Shown here piece after piece: positions 57,405 to 64,000 of a stretch of DNA of 64,000 nt (position 1 is the stretch's first letter; every line of letters begins with the position of its first letter). The notes under the pieces were generated by a model. The model was given only the letters and a program-made list of their open reading frames with translations. It did no database searches and had not been told where the DNA came from. The stretch is from Deltaproteobacteria bacterium. GTDB lineage: Bacteria; Lernaellota; Lernaellaia; JACKCT01. The stretch covers positions 186,001-250,000 of the forward strand of contig JAOSJX010000001.1 in the NCBI GenBank assembly GCA_027493875.1. Reading direction: 5' to 3'. The position numbers were made by a program, and so were the translations under genes.

Positions 57405-59222
57405 ATGATGCGTTGGGGTATTGCAGTGCTTGCCGCGCTGGTCCTTTTGCATCGGCGTCACCGCGCACACGGCTGACATTTCATTCACCGATGGTGATTT
57501 CCCAATCGACTTCGAAATCTTCCGTACAATGGGCGGGTCGAACGCGGCCCTATGGACGCGTCCCGATTCGGGAACGGCGGCCATCACCGATTTTGGGCCC
57601 GCCGGAACGGGACTGCGACGACGCCGGAATCGTCCCGATCACTCTCCCGGCGGCGCTCCTTATAGCGACTCGGGTAATACGACGTGCGGGGCCGTCAACG
57701 ACTGGACCTCGTACTGCGGCCTTAACAACCTGGCCGGCGAAGACGTCGTGTACGAACTCGACGTCACCACGCCGTCGTCCGTACGGATCGGCGTCGACCC
57801 CAACGGCACCGAGTTGGCGGTCGCGACGCTGGACGGCGGCTGTCCGCCCGGGTCGTCTTGCGAGAATTCCGCGTACGGTCTCGAGGGGGAACCTTTCGAT
57901 CTCGGCTGCGGCGTTCTGAGCAATGGAACGCACCTCGTCTATATCGACACCTACTGGTTTTACGGCACGACGTGTATCCCCGATTTCACCTTGACGATTG
58001 ACGAATGCACGCCGCCGTCCAACGACCAGTGCGAGTCGTCCGGACTATTGAATGTTCCCGGATTCGATCAGCGCCAGTACAACCGACGCGGCGGACGATT
58101 ACCATGGTTCCTGCAGCGGCATCGGCGGCCGGGACGTCGTCTACCAATTCGACGGCGTCGACGGCACGCGCTACGAAGTCGATTTAACGGGGGACTACGA
58201 CACAACGCTCTATATTCGCGAGGGCGGCTGCACCGGTCCCGAAATCGGATGCATCGACCGCACGGGACTCCATTAACCACTCCATCGTCCGGTTCACCGC
58301 CGACGCGACGACGACCTACTACGTGTTTGTCGACGGGCGCCACGCGCCCGATCACGGCGAGTTTCAGCTTTCGGTGAAAACGATCGAGCCGATCGACTTC
58401 TCGCCGGCCGGCATGGATTGCTACGATCCCGGGATCGTTCCCATTCAGATCCCGGCCGACCTGGACTTCGTGGATGCGGGAAACACGACCTGCGACGCCG
58501 AGAACGACATGGCGTTCTATTGCGGTTTCTCCGGCGCCGGGTGGATGGGCCACGATCTCGTGTACGAAATCAACGTCACGGCGCCGACGGCGATCGAGAT
58601 CGGCATTGACCCGAAGGGCTATTGGCCGACCAAACTCTCGCTCGACGGCGGCTGCCAACCCGATGTCGATGCCTGCGAGCGTACCGACTACAGCCTCAAC
58701 GGGGGGCCCTACACCCTCGGATGCGGTCTTGTTTCCAATGGGGTTTACCGCATTTTTGTGGACGGTTATTTCGGCACCGAAGAAAATCACTGCGTTCCGG
58801 ACTTTGATCTGACGATCGATTACTGCGGCACTACGACGACAACATCGACGTCCACCACGTCCTCAACGACGACCACGACATCAACGTCAACAACGACGAC
58901 GACAACCACGAGTACAACGACCACCACCACAACCACCACGACGACAACGACTACCACGAGTACGACAACGACGACCACGGCATCCACGTCCACCACAACC
59001 GTCCCTTCCACAACCTCGTCAACCACCACGACGGAGCCGTCCGATGATGACTCCGCGGATGACGATCAAGACGATGATTCGGTCGATGACGACGCGGACG
59101 ACGACGTCGACGACGACTCGGCGGATGGAGGGCCTTCAGGCGGCGTGGACGACGACGATGGCGACACGGGCAGCCGATCCGGCGGCGATGATTCCGGCGG
59201 CGGTGGTTGTTGCGGAGGCTAA
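57405..59222 (+). CDS. Secreted repeat protein with Thr-rich and Asp-rich tail ending in CCGG, frameshifted
   Basis: About 605 residues. Starts MMRWGIAVLAALV behind AAAGGA. Three tandem domains of about 130 residues follow, each with the pattern DC-D-GIVPI, a SGNTTC segment, VYELDVT-like and IGVDPNG-like strands, LDGGC, LGCG, and C-PDFTLTID. They resemble pre-peptidase C-terminal-type beta modules stabilised by disulfides. Then come about 70 residues almost only of Thr/Ser and about 40 of Asp/Ser, ending in SGGGGCCGG. Frame changes near 57440, 57610, 58040 and 58275. Surface or secreted; partner unknown. Confidence 0.75.
58830..59037. repeat. Low-complexity Thr-codon tract
   Basis: Near-continuous ACN and TCN codons encoding a Thr/Ser-rich linker; the complementary strand reads as a false Val-rich frame. 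Prone to slippage. Confidence 0.85.
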
Positions 59223-59313
59223 AGGAAATCTCCGCGCCGGATAACTGAAGAAGCGTGCCACGACGCATCTTCCTCTCTTGCCGCCGGTCCGGCCGCCGGG
59301 TACGCTTCGACGC

Positions 59314-60273
59314 ATGATGCGTCTTGGGATTCTCGGCACGGCGGAAATTGCTCGGACTGTCGTCCGTGCCGCGCGGCACGTTGACGGTCTTGAAGTTTGC
59401 ACCGTCGCAAGCCGCGACCTTAGCAAAGCGCAGGCGTGGGCCGCGGAAAATGGGATCGCCAAGTCTTTCGGATCGTACGGCGAGTTGCTCCGCTCCGGCG
59501 ACGTGGATGCGATCTACAATCCTCTTCCGAACAGCCTGCACGCCGAGTGGACGATCGCCGCGCTCGAAGCCGGGCTGCCCGTGCTTTGCGAAAAGCCCTT
59601 GGCCGTCAACGCCGACGAAGCACGGACGATGGCGGCGGCCGCCGAACGCGCCGGCCTGCCGCTCGTCGAAGCCTTCATGTACCGGGTCCATCCACAGTGG
59701 GATGTCGTCCGCAGTCTTATCGACGGCGGCGCGGTCGGAAAAATCAAGGCGCTGCATAGTCAGTTCACCTTCAACCTCGACGATCCGTCTGCGAATCCGG
59801 CGTCCGCGGCACTGGCCGGCGGCGCATTGATGGACGTCGGCTGCTACTGCGTGAATTTCTCGCGCCTCGTTTGCGGGACGGAACCGGTCCGCGTGAGCGC
59901 CTTCGCGCACGGAGACGACGTGGACGAAACGATCGTCGGGCTGATGGAATTTCCGCGCGGCGTCCTCGCGCACTTCGAGGCGAGCATCGCCAGCGCGGAA
60001 CGCTACCGCGCGGAAATCGCCGGCGAGAACGGCTCGATCCTTGTGGAGAGCCCTTGGATACCGGGTGATAATCCCGGCCGCGTCGTTCTCCGCGACCGCG
60101 AAGGAAAAGAGCGAATCACCACCGTCCCTCCGGCGGATTCCTACGCGTTGGAACTTATCGACTTTCTCGCCGTCTGCCGCGGTGAGAAATCGCCGCGCTG
60201 GCCCATCGCCGACGCCATCGCCAACATGGAAGCGATCGACCGGCTGCGGGAGGCCGCCGCTAGCTCTCGTTGA
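59314..60273 (+). CDS. Gfo/Idh/MocA family oxidoreductase
   Basis: 319 residues, uninterrupted. NAD(P)-binding Rossmann fold (MMRLGILGTAEIARTVVRAA), then the family motif CEKPLAVN with its catalytic Lys. The Gfo/Idh/MocA C-terminal domain (VEAFMYRVHPQWDVVRSLI, LMDVGCYCVNFSRLV) is clear, like trans-dihydrodiol/xylose dehydrogenases. Sugar or cyclitol substrate likely; exact one unknown. Start at one of two adjacent ATGs. Converges on the receiver gene with a 14-base overlap. Confidence 0.88.
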   Translation: MMRLGILGTAEIARTVVRAARHVDGLEVCTVASRDLSKAQAWAAENGIAKSFGSYGELLRSGDVDAIYNPLPNSLHAEWTIAALEAGLPVLCEKPLAVNADEARTMAAAAERAGLPLVEAFMYRVHPQWDVVRSLIDGGAVGKIKALHSQFTFNLDDPSANPASAALAGGALMDVGCYCVNFSRLVCGTEPVRVSAFAHGDDVDETIVGLMEFPRGVLAHFEASIASAERYRAEIAGENGSILVESPWIPGDNPGRVVLRDREGKERITTVPPADSYALELIDFLAVCRGEKSPRWPIADAIANMEAIDRLREAAASSR

Positions 60274-60712
60274 TGAGGGCTTGAATTTCGGCGGGGGTGA
60301 CGGCGTCGGGGACCCAGCGCAGGTTCGGATAGAGGGCGCGCAGGGCTTCGTAGCGTTTTTCCTCGCGGCTGAAGTCGTAGGCGAGGATGACGGGCATCGC
60401 GCCGAAGCCCGCGCGGCGAAGTTCGTCGAGAATAAACAAGCCCTGGTGGACTTCCATGTAGCGCCAGGCGCGCTCCGCGTCGCCGTTTTGCTCGCGCGTC
60501 ACCCTTGCATGGTCGCCGACGAGATCCGCCCGCGGAATCCGGTCGAAGCGCATATCCAGGTAGATCAGATCGACGCTCTCTTCCTTCAATAAGCGCAGCG
60601 CCTCGGCGGCGTTGTGCGCCTGAAGGTAACGCGGTCCCGGCACGAAGCGCGCGAGATTGTCGCGGTATTCGTCGCCGTCCTCGATGATGAGCACCGTCCG
60701 CGTCTCGGTCAC
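60260..60712 (-). CDS. Receiver-like response regulator, single domain
   Basis: 150 residues from GTG 60712, which overlaps the kinase stop. N-terminal TVLIIEDGDEYRDNLARFV matches a receiver domain, with the acidic pocket (ED) and a phosphoacceptor candidate in IYLDMRF. Between that and the last part is an insertion (RADLVGDHARVTREQNGDAE), and the conserved Lys/Thr region is replaced (VILAYDFSREEKR). No output domain. Last gene of the three-gene signalling operon, so probably the target of the upstream kinase. Confidence 0.75.
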   Translation of the reverse strand: MTETRTVLIIEDGDEYRDNLARFVPGPRYLQAHNAAEALRLLKEESVDLIYLDMRFDRIPRADLVGDHARVTREQNGDAERAWRYMEVHQGLFILDELRRAGFGAMPVILAYDFSREEKRYEALRALYPNLRWVPDAVTPAEIQALINES

Positions 60713-63465
60713 GATTCCTCCCCTCCCCGCTCGTCGCCGGCGCGGGGGAACTTCACCGCGACCGCCTTGGTCCATGCCCCTTCTCCGGGGACGATTTCGA
60801 TGGTGCCCTCGAACCGGCCGACCAATTCGGAAGTGAGGCCGAGCCCGTCCTCCACCCGGCGCGCGCGGATCATTTCCTCGGTCACCGGTTTGTCGGATCG
60901 GTCGAAGACGAAAAAGACCACGCGTTCGATCGCCGTGATCGGATCGCGCTCGCTCCGCACCGTCAATCCGATTTCCGTTCGGCCGTCCGGCGGCGACGAT
61001 TGCAGGGCATTGCGGAACAGGTTCGTCAAGACGTCTTCGAGGGCACGGCGCGGAACGGGCACGCCGCACGGCAACCCGATCTCGTCACGGAAAACGAGCC
61101 CGTCGATCCGCAAACCGGCGAACGCCGGCTCCCGTAGCGTGCGTTCGAAAACGTCACGCAGCATCGCTTCGTCAACCTCGAGAACACGTAACTGATCGAG
61201 CAGTTCGCGCACCGCTTCGTAGCCTTCAACATTGAGATGGTGCGATGCCGTTCTCAACCGTCCCAGGAGGCGCGCCCGGTTCCGCGCGGACAGACGGTCC
61301 ACGTTTTCAAGGTCGGGCGCGCAGGCCGCCACGGCATCGAATCCCGCCCGCAACGCGGCGAACGCTGGGTCGCGTTCGGCGAGGTTCATGCGCAAGCCGT
61401 GCGCGCGGCCGATACCGGTCAGCCGTTCGTCGTAATCGTCAAGCTTGGCCTTCGCGGTATCGAGGCTCCGTTTGACGTACCGCGCTTTTTCGCCGCCGCC
61501 CTCCGAAGGGTCACCGCGTTCGATCGCGTCGGCCAGCCCGGTCAGCACCAACGTATTGTGCTTGAGAACCTCGTGGCGAATCGCGGAGAGAATGCTTTGA
61601 ATTTCGGGACCGGTTTCGGGGTGCGTTTCGAGGAGGCGGCGCAGGCCGGCGCCCCCACGGCGCCGCCGCCAAACAACAGCGGCCGCCAGAATCAAGGCGG
61701 TCCCGATTCCCGTCCACAGTCCCATCGCAACGCGTTGCCGCTTCTTGATCCGCTCGCGCAGATCCCACGCCGGCTCGGCGCCGGGTTCGTTCGTTCGCAA
61801 GAGATCTTCAAGCCGCGACTTCAACGCCGATAATTCCCGCAGCCTGACCATGTCGGCGAACGGTCCGCCGGTCAGCGACGCAAGCTCCCCGGCCGCGAGA
61901 TGGACCGCCGCGCGGACGTCACCCAAATCCCGCGCCCGTCGCCATTGCGACTCCGCTTCCGCCGATTGTCCGGCCCGCTCCAGCGTCAGCGCCAACAACA
62001 CGTGCGTGCTCGCCTGGTCGTCTTTCTGTTCGAGTGAGGCGCGCAGGACGCCCGCCGCTTCTTCGTACCGGCCGGCGGCATAGAAAATACGCGCCGTGAG
62101 ATTCAGAATTTCGGGATCGCGTTTGTCGTCGGGAAGCGCGGCGAAGGCCGCCATCGCCTTGTCCAGTTCGCCTCGCGCGAGATAGCCGCGAATCTCCCGG
62201 ACGGCGTCACCGATGGGCCCCTTGTCGTCATCGTCGCCGTATTCAATGAAGGTCCCCGGCGGCAACATCTGTTCCAACCGTGCCTTAAAGGTCACGGCAT
62301 CCAATCGTTTTTCATCGGAGACGGTGCTTTCCACGTAGCGGCGCACGTCCTCCACGGCGCTCGGAATATCGCCCACCGCCTGCCGGGCGTGAGCCCGCTT
62401 CCAATAAAGCTCCGCCCAATCGGGGCGCAGTTCCAGGGCGCGCGAAAAGTAGACGATGGCCATTGCGGCATTTTTCGCGCCTTCACGATCCGCGTAGAAT
62501 TCAGCGAGCTTCGCGTGAAATTCCGCGTTGGAGTTTTCCATCGCGACCGCTTGAAGGTAGGAACGTTCCGCCTCGTCGGACCGATCCGCCGCGCGCAGCA
62601 CGTCGCCGAGGTCGGCGCGGGCTTCGGCAAACTGCGGCGCCATGCCGATGGCTTCGTTCAGGAGTTTTTCCGCGCCTTCCGGATTGCCGCCCTGAAACAT
62701 GATCCGGCCGCGCGTCGCCAGGACGCGCGCCTGCGACGGGATCGCATCTCCCGTGCTCGTCCACCCGAAACGCCGGGCCTGTTTTTCCACTTCGACTTCC
62801 CATATCTTTTTCGCCGCTTCCTGGCCCCAATCGCCGCCGGCCTCCACGCGGCGATACCACTGGACGGCCTCCTCGTCGTGCCCGCGGTCGCGAAGCAGAT
62901 CGCCCATCTCCAAGAGTAACTTGTCGGTGGGTTCTTCGAGCTTGAACAATTCTCCGTAAAACGACTTGGCGTCTTCGAAACGGCCGCGCGCCGCCGCCAC
63001 CCGCGCCTGGCGCAAAACAATCTCGCGCGCATTGCCGCGCATCACGCGCGCCCGTGCCAGAAGATCCGCCGCCTCTATCAGACGCTCCGGGCTTTCACCC
63101 TTGCGTCCGAGAAGATCGGCGAGGTTGAGGTAGGCAATGTACCGCGCCGGATCGTTTTCGATTGTCTGTCGATAAAACTCTTCCGCCTCCTGGCGGTTGC
63201 CGAGAAGATCGAGGAGATAGGCGAGATTATTGGCGACCTCCGCGTCCTTCGGATTCAGCTCGTAAGCTTCGCGGAACGCACGCATCGCTTCGGGATATTC
63301 TTTGTTGCGGAAGAATTCGAGCCCTTGCTTGTTACGCAGCCGCGCCATTTTGGCCAGCGCGTCATCGACCAGCTCGGACGGCTCCAACCCGGGCGCATCC
63401 TGCGCCGCCGCGACGGCGCACAAACACAGCGCCAGAGCGAGAGCGGACAGCGCGCGCCGCATCAC
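60709..63465 (-). CDS. TPR-domain membrane histidine kinase
   Basis: 918 residues, uninterrupted. Signal peptide, then about 550 residues of tetratricopeptide repeats predicted in the periplasm (AEVANNLAYLLDLLGNRQEA, AEARADLGDVLRAADRSDEA). One membrane helix at about 583-603 precedes a cytoplasmic kinase: His near 629 in IRHEVLKHN, N-box LTNLFRNALQSS near 815, and a weak ATP-lid motif (RRVEDGLGLTS). The His box and G-boxes differ from textbook kinases. GTG 63465 or ATG 63462; the regulator stop overlaps, and the kinase stop overlaps the receiver start. Confidence 0.85.
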   Translation of the reverse strand: MMRRALSALALALCLCAVAAAQDAPGLEPSELVDDALAKMARLRNKQGLEFFRNKEYPEAMRAFREAYELNPKDAEVANNLAYLLDLLGNRQEAEEFYRQTIENDPARYIAYLNLADLLGRKGESPERLIEAADLLARARVMRGNAREIVLRQARVAAARGRFEDAKSFYGELFKLEEPTDKLLLEMGDLLRDRGHDEEAVQWYRRVEAGGDWGQEAAKKIWEVEVEKQARRFGWTSTGDAIPSQARVLATRGRIMFQGGNPEGAEKLLNEAIGMAPQFAEARADLGDVLRAADRSDEAERSYLQAVAMENSNAEFHAKLAEFYADREGAKNAAMAIVYFSRALELRPDWAELYWKRAHARQAVGDIPSAVEDVRRYVESTVSDEKRLDAVTFKARLEQMLPPGTFIEYGDDDDKGPIGDAVREIRGYLARGELDKAMAAFAALPDDKRDPEILNLTARIFYAAGRYEEAAGVLRASLEQKDDQASTHVLLALTLERAGQSAEAESQWRRARDLGDVRAAVHLAAGELASLTGGPFADMVRLRELSALKSRLEDLLRTNEPGAEPAWDLRERIKKRQRVAMGLWTGIGTALILAAAVVWRRRRGGAGLRRLLETHPETGPEIQSILSAIRHEVLKHNTLVLTGLADAIERGDPSEGGGEKARYVKRSLDTAKAKLDDYDERLTGIGRAHGLRMNLAERDPAFAALRAGFDAVAACAPDLENVDRLSARNRARLLGRLRTASHHLNVEGYEAVRELLDQLRVLEVDEAMLRDVFERTLREPAFAGLRIDGLVFRDEIGLPCGVPVPRRALEDVLTNLFRNALQSSPPDGRTEIGLTVRSERDPITAIERVVFFVFDRSDKPVTEEMIRARRVEDGLGLTSELVGRFEGTIEIVPGEGAWTKAVAVKFPRAGDERGGEES

Positions 63466-64000
63466 CGTAAGTCGCGGACTTTGAGTCCGAGTTGGTTGAG
63501 GCGCAGACGCACCGCGCGGGCTTTGTCGGGATCGCCGAGGAGGAGCCGGGCCATCTCCGCGAAGTCGCCTTTCGTTTCGCGGAAGAGTTTGACGAAGTAC
63601 TGGCGCTCGACGTCGCTTGACACCGCGGACAAGCTCTTGCCGGGCGTCAGCATCACGCGGATCGCGCCGTCGTCGTCCCCCGGTCTCGCGACGGTCCCCA
63701 AGTTTTCCGACGCCGCCAGTAACTCACCGACCAAACCGGCGTTGACCTGCAGGCGCGGGCTCGACAACGCGACGCCCGATCGCAGCGCGTCGACGGCGTC
63801 GATCAACGTAAACGTCACGATATTCCGCACGACCATTTCCAATTCGCGGACGTTGCCGGGCCAACGATGCGCCTTCATGAGACGCCACGCGACCGCGGGA
63901 ACGTGGAGCGTGAGCGCGTCGTCGCCGGCGTCGGTCTTGCCCAAGGCAATTCGCGCGGGCGCGCTCTCGTTGAGCCCGACGGCGCTCGCGAGCTGGGCTC
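63462..64000 (-). CDS. Sigma-54-dependent regulator, C-terminal part
   Basis: The gene enters from the right edge; only the C-terminal 178 residues are visible. The end of the AAA+ domain is identified by RWPGNVRELEMVVRNIV, followed by a linker and a Fis-like helix-turn-helix (VKLFRETKGDFAEMARLLLG). It would activate sigma-54 promoters under control of the adjoining kinase. Stop overlaps the kinase start by four bases. Confidence 0.85.
   Translation of the reverse strand, partial: AQLASAVGLNESAPARIALGKTDAGDDALTLHVPAVAWRLMKAHRWPGNVRELEMVVRNIVTFTLIDAVDALRSGVALSSPRLQVNAGLVGELLAASENLGTVARPGDDDGAIRVMLTPGKSLSAVSSDVERQYFVKLFRETKGDFAEMARLLLGDPDKARAVRLRLNQLGLKVRDLR

Noticed and set aside
58820-59029. 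Minus-strand poly-Val frame
   Set aside because: It is only the complement of the Thr-codon tract of the secreted protein.

Overview
The window is GC-rich DNA from a Gram-negative bacterium. It encodes outer-membrane porin, lipoprotein and periplasmic c-type cytochrome genes, sigma-54 regulation and ECF transport. Secreted proteins carry long Asp-rich and Thr-rich linkers, and a Gld-like ABC cluster is present. Together these suggest the deltaproteobacterial radiation (Myxococcota, Desulfobacterota, Lernaellota-like lineages), but I cannot fix the taxon. No rRNA, tRNA, CRISPR array, IS element or phage gene was recognised. About half of the protein families are broken by single-base indels, very often in runs of 3-7 identical bases, and the family sequence resumes in another frame. 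I read these as assembly errors and give each gene its full extent.

Layout. 1-9.6 kb holds C1, folate and pantothenate biosynthesis: fhs (cut by the left edge), a membrane protein, the pabA-pabB-pabC operon, and the opposing panB-folE2-panE-hydrolase operon. 9.7-15.9 kb is a minus-strand cluster with a GldA/F/G-like ABC system, a DUF4340-type protein and an SRPBCC-TIGR01777 fusion. 16-19.6 kb has a KamA-like radical SAM enzyme, a VOC protein, an HDOD protein and mobA.

19.5-29.4 kb is a respiratory island. It encodes a Tat-exported type II DMSO-reductase-family complex with alpha, beta and heme-b gamma subunits. The alpha subunit resembles periplasmic nitrite oxidoreductase/nitrate reductase most closely. 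A TorD-like chaperone, a CopD-like protein, an NnrS-like protein, moaA and a cytochrome c accompany it. FNR/DNR-type palindromes (TTGAY-N4-RTCAA) lie upstream of the alpha gene and of the cytochrome c gene, with a third upstream of the VOC and HDOD genes. mobA and moaA would supply the molybdenum cofactor.

29.4-32.7 kb is a complete ECF importer. 32.7-42.9 kb is a cell-surface island: an FGE-sulfatase-domain lipoprotein, a propeller/DUF11 protein, a giant PHP-domain lipoprotein, a porin and a penicillin-acylase-family lipoprotein. 43-54.5 kb is lipid and acyl-CoA metabolism: a desaturase, thiolase, crotonase, two acyl-CoA dehydrogenases, two tandem membrane acyltransferases, an alpha/beta hydrolase and a CoA-transferase-GNAT fusion. 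Three genes here have 7- or 8-bp tandem repeats directly before the Shine-Dalgarno. 54.7-59.2 kb encodes two large secreted proteins (VIT-VWA; a repeat protein with Thr-rich and Asp-rich tail). 59.3-64 kb holds a Gfo/Idh/MocA oxidoreductase and a translationally coupled sigma-54 regulator / TPR-histidine kinase / receiver set.
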